DNA of 64,000 nucleotides from Crossaster papposus. Lineage: Eukaryota; Echinodermata; Asteroidea; Velatida; Solasteridae. The notes beneath the pieces were generated by a model, which worked only from the letters and a program-made list of their open reading frames with translations, ran no database searches and had not been told where the DNA came from. The DNA lies in NCBI GenBank assembly GCA_037893245.1, contig JBAIAA010000019.1, forward strand, positions 1-64,000. The letters are read 5' to 3'. Of this stretch, positions 18,041-29,200 are shown piece by piece; position 1 is the first letter of the stretch; every line of letters begins with the position of its first letter. A program made the position numbers and the translations under genes.

Positions 18041-18194
18041 CTTGTATTCCCACCACGGTCTGATCGTTGGGGACCCAGACTTCATTCCAAGCTTTGTGGA
18101 TCAGGGCCGCTTCCAGGTGACATACCCAGAGAACCGATGTCGACGGAGACGAAGTTTAGGGGACCACTATAAAGAAAACCACACCGAATTGTAG
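18041..18194 (+). pseudogene. Possible terminal exon of the cadherin/discoidin gene
   Basis: Acceptor GGGTCCACAG at 18040. The more protein-like frame reads VQGLYSHHGLIVGDPDFIP, SFVDQGRFQVTYPENRC and RRRRSLGDH to TAG at 18192, but its phase (0) does not match the preceding exon (phase 1). Either a further lesion, a missed exon, or not part of this gene. Confidence 0.4.
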
Positions 18195-19202
18195 AGGTAA
18201 TCTACAAGCGTTGGGAACGACGCACATTGTTACCATCGCAATCACAAACATTCATTATTATTTGATAATAATCAACCTTAAGGTTAGTGTGTCTGTGCTT
18301 TTTGGATTCTGCACCCAAGTAGATTTTTGAATTGAATTGATAATTTTCTAACATTGTGTTTGTTATGAGCATCCTAATTTTTGCCTAGTATGCGAATGTA
18401 CTTTTTTGGACTGGTACGTCACTATGAATAATTATGACCCTTCGCGCAAAAGTTAGCAAGCAATTTGAGCAATGACAAACAAAACGTTTTGAAACTTAAA
18501 AAAGGCCTGCAAATGCAAACAAGCAAATATTAATTTGTTAGAGTACATTATATCCCTTAATAATTAGTTAGGAAAAGAAAATCTAAATTGTGAAAAAGCC
18601 CAGACACTTTAAACAATGTATTATTTGATGCAATACATATTTTATCTGATATATAAATGTTTTCTGCAAAAATACACAGTTCGCTAAATAGCAATACTAA
18701 AAGCAATATTGTTCCAAAAAATCTATGTATTTTTAAAATAGATTCAGTTGTTTGAAATGTCCGTCCTTTTATTGCAAAGCTTGTAAAGCTTAGTTGTTCA
18801 CAAGATTGTTGTCTGTGTATATTTAGGCAAGAATAGCTGTGTATTTAAATCCATCCACTGATATGGTTTGTTATTTGTGACTTTAATATTCAAGAAGCAT
18901 TTCATATTGAATATAAATATATTTTATACAAATAATCAACTCTATATTTATCAAAATCAACTCTATTGTTAAATATGACAATTTGTTTGTACATCTATGT
19001 TTAATTGCAGTGTACCTTCTTTTTAATTAACATTAATTTGTTAGTGTTTTTTATTCTGAATTTTAAATGGGTGCTAAAAATGTAATATATATTTTAAAAG
19101 TTATTTGTGGTGGTAAACTTTTGCGGTAAAAATTAAAAAGTGTTAAAAAGTTGAGATTTTGGTATTAGTCTATTTTTTGGTGATAGTCTTATTTATTTAC
19201 AA

Positions 19203-19372
19203 ACAGGTTCTTTTTTGGACTTGGTCTATTTTTTGGACTTGGTCAATTTTTTGGACTTAGTCTTTATTTTGGAGATGGTCCATATGTTTAAAAAACAGGT
19301 TTATTTTTTGGACTTGGTCTATATTTTGGAGATGGGTTGGTTTGTTTACAAACAGATAGTCTATTTTATGGA
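19203..19372. repeat. ~20-bp minisatellite TTTTTTGGACTTGGTCTA
   Basis: Six to seven imperfect units alternating TTTTTGGACTTGGTC and TTTTGGAGATGGTC. Confidence 0.8.
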
Positions 19373-19433
19373 TGGTAATGGTCAACCTTAGGTTTGTATA
19401 TAATGTTTGAGAGCCTTTTTTCCAAGAGCCAGA

Positions 19434-19500
19434 TAGCTCAATGAGATAAACTCAGGACTGGAGTGCGGAGGATCCTGGGTTCAAACCCAGGCGGTGCCAA
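19434..19500 (+). tRNA. tRNA-like relic or SINE head
   Basis: TAGCTCAATGAGATAAACTC resembles an A-box/D-arm and CCTGGGTTCAAACCCAGG is a perfect T-arm with B box. The anticodon arm is poor. A related piece (GGGTGCTGGGTTAAAGCGC) follows at ~19565. Confidence 0.4.
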
Positions 19501-20254
19501 CCTTATAACTTGAAAAAGGAAAAAGGATAAATGAAAATTGGTCGTTGAAGGATTGTAGTGCGGAGGGTGCTGGGTTAAAGCGCAGACAGAGGGTCGTCAG
19601 GATGAGACGAGGGTGGGGGCTTGAACAGGGGGTCCTGGGCAGGGCAAGACGAGGGGGGGTCCAGGGCGGTGCAGGACAAGAAAGGGGGAGGAGCGCCGGG
19701 GCCGGGGGGGGGGGGGTCCGAAATATAGGCTATCTCATAATCCCTAATTTTTTTAAAATTTGGGCATATGTTTCCCTCCCATGGGTGGGATTCCCAACAG
19801 GATTAGAGTTACACTCTGAAAAAAACTTCAAAGAACATAAAAATACATGCCATGGTTGAAGAATTTATTTATGCAATTTGTAAAAAAAACAGCATTAAGA
19901 CACAGTGTACAAACAGTTCATTACAAGTTTCACTTGTTAACAGTTTTACAATAATACAGCAATTTAAACTGACTCTGAATAAACATGTACTTTTAAAAGT
20001 TGGGTAAAATTGAGAATTTTTTTTTTTGGGGGGGGGGGGGGGGAATTGTAAGGGGATATAACCTTGCTTTTTTATCTAAATTGGGCCAAATTCGATTTTT
20101 CGGGAAAAAATGTAATTTGATCAAATGTAATTTGTAAATTGATTTTTCTGGAAATATTTAATTTGTAAGGGTTAACCTTGCTTTTTTTTAACAAAATTTG
20201 AATTTGTTCAAAATTGAGCAACATTTTATTTTTCGGTAAAAAATGTGTTGGGAG

Positions 20255-20310
20255 TTAAAGGTAGGATACACAACCATTTGCAGATATAAAAAAAAATACT
20301 ACTTTATTAG
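20255..20310 (+). mobile_element. Left end of a TTAAAGG TIR element
   Basis: TTAAAGGTAGGATACACAAC matches the terminus of the complete element at 36963-37350. I could not find the partner end. Confidence 0.55.
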
Positions 20311-20650
20311 GAAATAAACACCAAATATAAGAACCACTGACCGGCTCACAACTCAATTTTCCTGAGTTGCATTCCGAGAAATTTAGCAATGTGTCTTTTT
20401 GACCAAGAAATGTAATCGGCATTTAGGTGGAATCTGACCAAGGACTTTTAAGAGTATAGGCTTAGATCAATAATATACCATGGAATGATCGCTAAAAATG
20501 TTCCAAAAAAACGGTACCTATTTTGCACAACACAATGTTAACTAAAATTCAGTAAAACAACATCGTTGGTCCAGCAAATTTATAAAAAAAAAATTAAATA
20601 AAAAAAAGCAATCGTTTTGGCATTTACATTTGGGGGGAAAAAAAAAGGTC

Positions 20651-20656
20651 TTTATT
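20651..20656 (-). terminator. Candidate poly(A) signal for the minus-strand GPCR
   Basis: AATAAA on the minus strand, ~240 bases after the stop of the GPCR tail exon. Confidence 0.35.
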
Positions 20657-20894
20657 ACAACACTTTAATACAAAACATCTAAAGACATTCGCCATTGTCA
20701 TAATTATATAACCGTGCACTAAAAATTGTTTCATATATTCTAAAAATGTGCAGTTTTACAGTTCACAACATTCGTATTTTGGAATCTACACCCTTCTATT
20801 TGCCAAATTGATGGATATTGATGGATATACATAAATTGGAACATTTTAGCGATCACCCCATGGTCTATCATGATAACTGTCTACTGATACGACC

Positions 20895-21103
20895 TTATAT
20901 TCCCGACTCGGAAGTCTCCAATTCCCCGGTGTAGATACTGGATGGTGATGTGGGTGTCTGCGAGACATCTGGCAGCTCGTAGGAGCGTCTGTGGCTTGTC
21001 GGTAGAGTCACTCCACGGCAGCAACAAATGTGTTTCATGTACGGCACCAATGCAGAGCAAACCTCGTCAGGTCGGGCACAAAACATGACAAAGACGACCA
21101 CCT
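20895..21103 (-). pseudogene. GPCR exon: end of TM7 and cytoplasmic tail
   Basis: Minus strand, acceptor GTACTTCCAG; 2 nt plus 68 codons and TAA. VVVFVMFCARPDEVC, a KHICCCRG cluster (possible palmitoylation site) and a tail ending SIYTGELETSESGI. Confidence 0.65.
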
Positions 21104-21162
21104 CTGGAAGTACAAAGGATAAGTTATAATACAGGCAGAGTCAACAAGAATTTCCCTTAACT

Positions 21163-21530
21163 TAAAGGTAGTATACACCAACTACTGAATTACCTTAATA
21201 CTTGTAAGTGAGTAACAGTCTTAAGCATCCTGTGAAATCACGGTACCTGATGTGATGTGGTTTTCAAGAAAAGTGGAATTTCAAACGATTGCCGGCCGGC
21301 AATTGTAAAAACCCGACTATTTTCAAACACTCTTCCCAATTTATTGAATTCGCCTAAAGGAAGTCAAGGATCTAGACTGCAAGAACAGCACTATTTTCCT
21401 TGGTTTTTCCAGCTTCTACAAACACAACTTCAAATGATTCAGCGTCACAGTATTTGCTATAAAATATGAATCCCTAACCCATCCATTTATGAAAATTACA
21501 GCAAAAGTAAATGGTGTATACTACCTTTAA
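21163..21530. mobile_element. TTAAAGGTAGTATACACCA TIR element, 368 bp
   Basis: Perfect 19-bp inverted ends TTAAAGGTAGTATACACCA / TGGTGTATACTACCTTTAA. Non-coding; its TTAA start may include the target site. Confidence 0.85.
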
Positions 21531-21789
21531 CAAAACTATTAAAATAATTTAGTTGCTACAGAAATTTGTTCTGCTATTTATTCAAAGCGTGCTTTTCAAA
21601 GACTTTAAACACGATTTTCTCTCTTCTCTTCTTTTCAATGTGTCGTTACTAAAACTTGTCGTATCAACATGGGGTTTACACAAAATTTAAGCTCAAAGTG
21701 TCCTTCCAATAAAAAATACAAGAAACTCAAAGGGTGCCACGGTCAACTTGAGATTAATTTTGTTTCATCGCATCACAAATTAGTTTTAA

Positions 21790-21920
21790 CCAGTTTGCGC
21801 CGGGCCTATTTTGACATGGACTGGGCCCAGGCGCGGGATTTTTGTTCACGAACGTCGATCCGAGACGGGTTCAGGCCGGCATCTGTGGGTAACACACCCT
21901 GATATTTATAGACATGTCAA
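21790..21920 (-). mobile_element. Truncated TTAA/CCAGTTTGCGCC element, inverted
   Basis: Starts after TTAA at 21786-21789 and reads the family in reverse (GATCCGAGACGGGTTCAGGC) to ACATGTC, where homology stops. Confidence 0.7.
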
Positions 21921-21957
21921 ACAGTGAAAAAAAAGAGAGAAAAAGTCCCACAAAGCA

Positions 21958-22130
21958 AAGAGGTATATACGATTACGAAAGAGGTATATACGATTACGAA
22001 AGAGGTATATACGATTACGAAAGAGGTATATACGATTACGAAAGAGGTATATACGATTACGAAAGAGGTATTACGAAAGAGGTATATACAATTACGAAAG
22101 AGGTATATACAATTACGAAAGAGGTATATA
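21958..22130. repeat. 21-bp minisatellite GAGGTATATACGATTACGAAA
   Basis: About eight units, one with a 9-bp deletion; 21 bp is divisible by 3, so it stays open (YDYERGI-type repeats) without being a gene. Confidence 0.95.
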
Positions 22131-22134
22131 TCGT

Positions 22135-22905
22135 GGCAGCAGTGAATAATACCTTGCAGTCGTAGGCATTGCCGAGGTTATCTGGATGCAGAGGCTGGAG
22201 ACCAGGTGAAGTAGATCTTCACATTCGTCATCCCGGCAGGGGACGTAGGCCTTGCTAACTTCACGGGAGATGTTCTTCGTGGCAGCAGTGAATAATACCT
22301 GGCAGTCGTAGGCGTTGCCGAGGTTTTCTGGATGCAGAGGCTGGAGACCAGCTGAAGTAGACCTCCACATTCATCATCCCAGCAGGAAACGTAGGCCTTG
22401 CGCACTTCACGGGAGATGTTCCTCTTGGCAGCAGTAGGAGTCATAGGCGTTGTCGAGGTTATCTGGATGCAGAGGCTGGAGACCAGCTGAAGTAGATCTT
22501 CACATTCGTCATCCCGGCAGGGGACGTAGGCCTTGCGCACTTGACGGAAGATGTTTTTCTTGGCAGCAGTGAATAATACCTTGCAGTCATAGGCGTTGCC
22601 GAGGTTATCTGGATGCAGAGGCTGGAGACCAGCTGAAGTAGATCTTCACATTCGTCATCCCGGCAGAAGACGTAGGCCTTGCGCACTTCACGGGAGATGT
22701 TCTTCTTGGCAGCAGTGAATAATACCTTGCAGTCATAGGCGTTGTCGAGGTTATCTGGATGCAGAGGCTGGAGACCAGCTGAAGTAGACCTCAACATTCG
22801 TCATCCCGGAGATGTTCTTCTTGGCAGCAGTGAATAATACCTTGCAGTAGGAGTCATTGGCGTTGTCAAGATTATCTGGATGCAGAGGCTGGAGACCAGC
22901 TGCTG
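22135..22905 (-). repeat. ~144-bp tandem array with an open minus-strand frame
   Basis: Six units, starts (GAGGTTATCTGGATGCAGAG) at ~22175, 22319, 22457, 22600, 22748 and 22868. On the minus strand most units read CKVLFTAAKKNISREVRKAY, then CRDDECEDLLQLVSSLCIQ. Length differences (118-150 bp) shift the frame between units, so a continuous protein is unlikely. I do not recognise the peptide. It may be an amplified exon of the neighbouring gene or a plain satellite. Confidence 0.8.
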
Positions 22906-23113
22906 CTACTAAGTTCCATCTTTCGACGTCTTTCCCTTCCACGAGCTGGAACAACGTTGGAATGGTCATCAACGACGGTCGGTGGGGTGACCTGGTTGCC
23001 ATTGCTCGTTATTTCACCTATAGTTTTGTTCTGCGATGGCTTTATTGGCAAATATCTTTATCATGACATACTCCGTGTGTCAAACTCTGGCAAAACAGTT
23101 TTAGATAACTCAC

Positions 23114-23268
23114 CCCATGCGATGAGACAGGCTTTGACCATCGAGGCGTATCTTCCGGGAACACTTTCACCGTACTGACGTAGATGTTCCTAGCCTCAAT
23201 TGCCATCCACACCATAGTAGACAGAGTCAAGTAGTGGAGTAAAGCAGCCACGAACACACAACCGCTAC
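23114..23268 (-). pseudogene. GPCR exon: TM3, loop and TM4, with frameshift
   Basis: Acceptor GGGTTCAG, donor TGGG/GTGAGT on the minus strand; 155 nt. CVFVAALLHYLTLSTMVWMA then EARNIYVSTVKVF; after a missing C the frame continues GRYASMVKACLIAWG. Confidence 0.7.
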
Positions 23269-25389
23269 CTGAACCCTTTATCAATGTCAAAAGTAAATAA
23301 AATAGGATTATATGAAATACATGACATATGTCCAACTTGTTACATCGGAACATATGCGACCTGCTCCCACAAAACCAGACATAATTGGGTTTTTTGTTTA
23401 GTGAGATATTGTTATTTCCATTTAGTACACATCTTTAGCTTTCATTTGGTACAAAAACCTCCTTTATACCATACTACTGAAGACTGGATAGGAACAAAGC
23501 TTGAACGAGGCGAACTGACGGATTAAAAAAAGAACAAGAGACCACGACGGTATGAAGACTGGATAGGAACAAAGCTTGAACGAAGCGAACTGACGGATAC
23601 GGTTACAGTGATACACATGTCTTTTTCGCTTATCTTTATTATTTTATTACATAGTGTTTAAACTATGGTGACTCGAATTGACAAGACTCGTTTATTGACT
23701 CGACTCTACTCGGCCAATCATGACCTCATAACTGGACTCGAATCACTTCTTTAAAATGGCTTGACTCGATCGACTCGAGTCACAAAAATCAGTGACTCGT
23801 TACAACTATGGATACCACAGAGTGGATGAGATGAACGCCCAATAAATAACAACATAAGGTACTACGGTTCGACACTGAACTAGCACAACCGCATTTAAAT
23901 ATCATCACCATGGGTAGATACCGGAGCAAATTTGTGTAGCTGGGTGGAATCGTAACTTATAGATAAACCTTGTTGACGTCCTGAAAACACTGTGATTGTA
24001 TGGCAAGCAAACAGCGAAACTTATGGAGTAGAGTACCAGCTAGGTGTGTGTGTTATAAACTTGCTTGTTTGTCATTCCATGATGCTTTTAATGTGTCGAC
24101 AAAGTTTGTTTCATGTTTCAAAAAGTCGGACAATTTCTTTAATTGAAAGCAACTTGCTAAAATAAAAACCTTGCTATTTTCTTTAAATAGACCATAGACC
24201 ACTGCATACGTGTGCCAAGTTATGCCGACAGGCAGCCCCTTGGAGACCGTTCTATTTATTAGGCTGTCTCACTTTAGCCATTACATAATTTATACACATA
24301 CATGTATTTCTAACCATTGAGGAGTGAACTTTGCACTGGGGTTACTTTTCTCGTCTTGTGTGGCAGCTGCGGTGTGATTCCCACCTTATACACCTTGTGG
24401 TTCACGTATTATCTAGCTAGTTTGAGGCCTAGATTGATGTGTACATTTGCCTCAATATAAAAGTATTATTATTATCAAATAAGATCAGATTAAACGCGAA
24501 AAGTTAGCCCCCCCCCCCCCCGCCCCGCCCCCCCCCCCCCCCCCCCCCCCCCCTCCCCACGCCGCCCCGCCCCGCCCGCCAATCCCCCATCTCATCCACC
24601 TCTCCTTCTCCTATTTCCAGGCTTTCATCAAACCCAAATGAATGAAATTGTCTACCAATGGCCTATTCTTGTAGGGGCGCGTTTGTCCAGGCTAATTAAA
24701 TTCCCGGCTGGCTCCAACGGGCGCGATACAAGCCATAACAACTGAACAAAGACGAAACATTCCACGGCTAGATGAGCATCTTCGCTAGTACACTGTACAT
24801 GTTGTTATAACAAACCGCAGACAAAGCTTTCTTAATTTAAATAAATTAGGTCATGCTGAATATGTAACAATTATCTTTGCGCTACTAATAACAAAAGCCT
24901 AATGTGACGACCGGTCGTCACCTGGCCAACGATTGGACGAGTCCCCGGTAGGAGGGCCGTATTGTTTAGCACGGCTTTTGATTGGATAGGAGACGTACAC
25001 CGTTTACCGTGTCGTATGAACCCGTCTAAAACGAAAGAACACTACTAGGACCACTTCCGTCAGCGACTAGGGCCGGTCGTAGGTAGTAGTCGATATGTCC
25101 TGCGATTTGATCCAAGTCGCATTGTGAGACGAACAGCTGATTTCACGAAATCTTACGCAATGGCGTAAGCCCCTTTGTGGCACAATATATTGCGTAAGCT
25201 GCGCCACTTTTGTTTGCAGCGCAACATTTTGCTTACGACAGTTTCACGAAAGTTTGGTAGTGCGTAAGTCCGCGGGTTACGCAACAAATTATGGCCCAGC
25301 TAATGCGCAGTCAATTTAGGTGGCGTAAGATATGGCGTAGCGACTGAAAATGACCTATATTTTACCAGCAAATCGTAATTGACGTGGAG
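23269..25389. other. Non-coding region with dispersed repeats
   Basis: Holds a solo TGTGACC-family left end (GCGACCTGCTCCCACAAAAC, ~23356), a 45-bp direct repeat around GACTGGATAGGAACAAAGCT (23483 and 23553), a GACTCGA-rich patch (23660-23810), a (TTA)n SINE-like tail (~24455-24475), a C-run of ~60 (24508-24572) and clustered GCGTAAG motifs (25150-25340). I searched here for GPCR TM1-2 and the last carboxypeptidase exon and found neither. Confidence 0.55.
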
Positions 25390-25700
25390 CCCGACTGGCT
25401 ACGAACAATCGTGCGACAGATGCCGACTAGCTACAAACAATCGTGCGACAGATGCCGACTGGCTACGACTAATCGTGCGACAGATGCAGAGTGACTACGG
25501 CCAACCGTGCGACAGATGCCGACTGGCTACGACCAACCGTGCGACAGATGCCAACTGGCTATGACCAATCGTGCGACAGATGCCAACTGGCTACGACCAA
25601 TCGTGCGACAGATGCCGACTGGCTACGACCAATCGTGCGACAGATGCCGACTGGCTACGACCAATCGTGCGACAGATGCCGACTGGCTGTGACTGATCGT
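25390..25700. repeat. 32-bp minisatellite
   Basis: About ten units of GACTGGCTACGACCAATCGT plus GCGACAGATGCC. 32 is not a multiple of 3; long ORFs occur by chance. Confidence 0.95.
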
Positions 25701-25789
25701 GCAAGGTGGATACCGAGATACCAGCAGAACAAGCTCCCTGTATATACCCGGCTGACAGGTCTTGGGGAGTGGCACGGCTGACGCAGGAA

Positions 25790-25985
25790 AATTCACGACT
25801 GTTCGCACGACTAGTAGTGGAGTCGCATGACTTGTCTTGCCGAGTCGTGCAACCAGGTCTACTCGCAACAGAGTTGTAATGACTCGAGTCACAGTTTTTG
25901 GCGTCTCGACTCAAGTCTCGATTGGTATTAACTCAACGCGACGCGACTCGAGTCACTGTTTTGTGAAACAGCGCTAATTAAATTT
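25790..25985. repeat. GACTCGAGTCA-rich dispersed repeat
   Basis: Many overlapping GACTCGAGTCA / GAGTCGTG motifs, as also at 23660-23810 and 47490-47630. Confidence 0.6.
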
Positions 25986-26191
25986 GCAACGCTAGGCCAT
26001 CGCGATCGTTGAATGGTAGTTGACTGCGTGAAGATGCTATGCCCATATTCGATTGGTCAAATTTGCATGAAAAGGTTACGCCCATTAAGCAATTTGCAAA
26101 GACCACTGCGTGATCGAGGGAGCTGATGAGAATATAAATCGTGTCGTTAAGGGTCGAATGCAGTAGTTTTTAGCAAAGACAAGGGGCCTAC

Positions 26192-26284
26192 CTGACAAAC
26201 GGACGATCTGGAAGCCCCTGTGGGTCGCTGAATGCTCGTTCAAACAAGGTCATCTGATCGTTCAGCATACGCACCATCAGAACG
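26192..26284 (-). CDS. GCPII exon 17 (dimerisation domain)
   Basis: Phase 2 in and out. [20 protein letters not shown] then [11 protein letters not shown], collinear with the helix before the last exon of FOLH1. Donor AG/GTAGGC. Confidence 0.85.
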
Positions 26285-29200
26285 CTGAAATAGATTAATA
26301 TTCTTTAAATGTGACCTATCATCACAAAATGAACAGAAAGGCGGCAAAATCAAAAATTGAGATATGGGTATTTCTCAATTCTGTGGAAACAGAGCTTTCC
26401 AATGGTATATAACACTTGGAGGTTTGATACTCAATATTTTTTTAATTTTTATTTTTTAGTCTAGAGTCTTAATACAGAGATTATGAGAAAACGGGCATTT
26501 TTTTGGCGAGAAATTATGTGAAAGGCATAGAAAGGCATAGTCAAAATTGTCTCCAAAACTAATTTTGTTTTTATCTGATCGTCCTGAAAAATTGGGAATT
26601 GATTGTTGGGGATTTAGTCTTTAAAAAAAAATATAATCTCAAAATCGACCACCCCTTCAAATTTTGACTTTGACTGGGCGTTCTGGGAAATCACTCCGTG
26701 CGACTTTACGCTCATTTTGTGATGACAGGTCACAAATGTAAAATAGTGAAAAGCTAGAAAGAGCGAGTCTCTCGTACTAGGAATAGGCAGGATGCGAATT
26801 TGAATTCAAAGCAGACACGGTCTTTAGCAGGATGTGATTTCAACAAAAGATTTCCAAAATCACATCCAAATGCTCAAAATTCACATCCTGGGTTAAAGGG
26901 ATCGTACACGTTTGGTAATTGGAACCCATTGTTTGTTTCAATCCTATATAGTTATAGATATATACCATAAAAATAACCTGTACAAATTTAATTTCAAAAG
27001 GTGGTAGCGATTTTGAGATATTGCCGAAAATCTGGAGCGGTTAATGTCCACGCAGAAAGAATAATCTGCATTGGAATACACAATCTGAGAAACGTCACTG
27101 CGGTAACGCTTCTCAGATTCAAATTTTTGGGGATAAAAAGTGATATCTTTTTGTCATAACCGCAGTACTTCGAAGTGAAAAGTTTCCAAAAATGCATTAT
27201 ACTATCCAAAGCTGCTGTACTTCTTACCGAGTAAGTTTTTATTGCCATTAATTTTTGGAGTAATTACCAAACGTATACGATCCCTTTAAATATACCGAGG
27301 TGTTTTTAGAGTGTGTAAACTCACTCAGTTTTGTCGACCGATTCCACTTTGGCCGTGAATTTGTTGGCGGCCTCCGTCAGATTATTAACAGCTAACTGCA
27401 TGTCATCTGCAAATTAAAATATGGAATGATGACACAATTTAGGCGCATTATGTCCGCGATTGCTAAACACTTCCTTTTGTCACTCCCATTTTCAAATTCA
27501 TATTATTGCAAAACTACTGAATGTTTCTGAAAAATACAAATGTCTGTTGAAGGGGTAGAATGCCCTCTGTCCAATACATGATATGAACGTCCATCCCTGG
27601 TAAAATGACAATTTCTACCACTATACTTATTTTTATTGGCGTTTACGTAGCTTTTCAGTCTTTTATGTTTCTTATTCTGTATAATATAAAATAGCAAAGC
27701 TTTATTTCACGTTATGTATGTAATTTCTACAATTTTTTTTGATTAGTTTTTAATTTTTACGTGGGAGGATGAACCTTTGTGAGAACACCTCAGATGTCCA
27801 AGCGAATGGACCAATAGAAATGCTCGTTGGTTCGCATGCCTTTGGCTGTTTTTCAAAACCCCAGCTTTGTCTTCGTCTCAGGCTTCATTCATACAGTTTA
27901 GCAATAGGCTGTAGCCGGAGACGGAGCCAAAGCCAGGGTTTGAAAAACGGCCTTGGTCTGTTTGTAACGGAGGCTCTGATTGGGCGCATGAATCTTTGCG
28001 CTAATAACCACGGATCTTGCCGAATGTCCGCAGGGGTTTGAGCGCTATTAGTAGAAAGCTCGTAAAAGCGCTGCGTGGCTCAGGATGCCGAAAATGACAG
28101 ACAACAAAAATGTTGTTGTCAATGAAAAAGTTTGCGATTCTGTCACTTTTGTCACCACTGTACGATAAAAATAGCGATTACAAAGATACCCCAAATACGC
28201 AATTACGAAAATGTCGTGTTGAAATATTGTTTTGCCGGTACAAGTACAATGTTTCGGCGCCACAAAAGAAGTCGTTCGCACTCCAACTTCATGACGCATG
28301 GGCTTAGAACATCACAACCAATTATTTGATTCGCCCAGCAGTTTTAAACACAATATATCATTTCACGGACTCCCCATTGTTTCTGTCCGTAACTAGATCC
28401 ATAGGGTTAGTACATACATCTGCTCTACTTACCAAACTTGATGCCCTCGACAATCATCCGTTGACCCACGGGGCCTTCGCGGAGGCTCACGTAGTATTCC
28501 TTGACGTTCTCCGCGTACACGGACACGTCCATCGGCAGCAAAACAGACTCGGCGAGACTGCGCGCTACTTCGGATAAGAGCTGCGTGATGGCGCGGTGAT
28601 AGGCGAACTCAGGGTCGTAGTAGAGTTTGACCAGTTGGAACGTCTCGTAGACCGAGTGGTACATCGGGTAGCCAGAGATCGGAATCTCATTCTGTTTTCA
28701 GCAGAATGAAACCAAAATATAGTCTATACGCTAAAATAATGACCCACTCAGAAAAGGTGATATAAGTCGCGCAATACATTTATGTTTAATGGTCTGTTAA
28801 AGTTGTGAGCGTGAAATTGTAAAAGCACTTTGAGATCGTTGATATGATGTAAAGCGCTATAAAAGCAAGATGATTATTATTATTTAAATCATTTGTCAAC
28901 AATTTTTTTTTAATTTGTTATCTTCAATGCTATCTTTAAAGGTATACACCGTTGGTAATTGCTTGAATTACCATGAATGGGTGGATTTGGGGGTTTGTAT
29001 TTTATAGTAAATATCAATTAACTAACCCGTCCGACGTTTTACAATCATGGATGCCGAGAAAAGCACGAAAAACAGCGTTTGTTTTTAACCGGCGTCGAGC
29101 AATTATTTGTGTTTTTTCGCGATCGCCGTTCTTTATAAAATTAAATTTTCACAATAATTACAGGTACTATCGACCTGAACACGCTTCGGATCGAGTTTCG

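Larger units (their letters stand above)
11677..18194 (+). pseudogene. Cadherin-repeat plus discoidin (F5/8 type C) gene, damaged
   Basis: Six exon pieces on the plus strand: 11677-11846, 13298-13514, 13816-13963, 14556-14719, 16349-16502 and 18041-18194. Exons 1-2 encode a cadherin repeat (ITVNDVNDNCP with DVND calcium motif; DADSGPNGQI; LTITAIDNGSPA; DVNITVTIS). Exons 3-5 encode a discoidin domain (DCKDALGVQ, GWIAETADTR, VEAWIVTYYVEYSNDSSVW, YIRILPQSW, LRLEVVGC), typical of cell-surface adhesion proteins. Lesions: a 1-nt frameshift near 13368, an in-frame TAG at 13415-13417 and another frameshift near 13908. N-terminal exons and any membrane segment are not seen. The carboxypeptidase gene nearby has no such lesions, so decay is more likely than poor sequence, but assembly error is not excluded. 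Confidence 0.72.
18195..20254. other. Intergenic region between convergent gene remnants
   Basis: AT-rich, no coding signal. It holds a TTTTTTGGACTTGGTCTA minisatellite (19203-19372), a tRNA-like stretch (19434-19500), a G-rich patch (19600-19720) and a T9G16 run (~20021-20043). Confidence 0.6.
20895..23268 (-). pseudogene. Adhesion (family B) GPCR remnant
   Basis: Two exons are recognisable on the minus strand. 23268-23114 encodes TM3-TM4: CVFVAALLHYLTLSTMVWMA, IEARNIYVSTVKVF, then in a shifted frame GRYASMVKACLIAWG. The AALLHY/WM/EA pattern is the TM3 signature of adhesion GPCRs. 21103-20895 encodes VVVFVMFCARPDEV (end of TM7) and a Ser/Thr-rich cytoplasmic tail to a stop. A one-base deletion at the CCC of GTGTTCCCGG (~23159) breaks the TM3-TM4 exon. 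TM1-2 and TM5-6 are not found; where TM5-TM7 exons should be lie two tandem arrays and two TIR elements. Likely a decayed gene. Confidence 0.65.

Noticed and set aside
21914..22165. YDYERGI / RKRYIQL repeat peptides
   Set aside because: 21-bp minisatellite read in two frames; no splice sites or homology.
22135..22905. CRISPR-like regular repeats
   Set aside because: Units are contiguous without unique spacers and the genome is eukaryotic. The same holds for the other arrays in the window.
24508..24572. Long C-run as a structural element
   Set aside because: Homopolymer with scattered interruptions; probably slippage or an assembly uncertainty. Same for G/C runs near 20030, 48940 and 53480.
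25379..25780. Cys-rich repeat peptide (RATDADWLRP, SCDRCRLATT)
   Set aside because: 32-bp minisatellite, open by chance in more than one frame.
27769..28041. Plus-strand open frame in GCPII intron 15
   Set aside because: Covers a hairpin element; no homology and no splice support.
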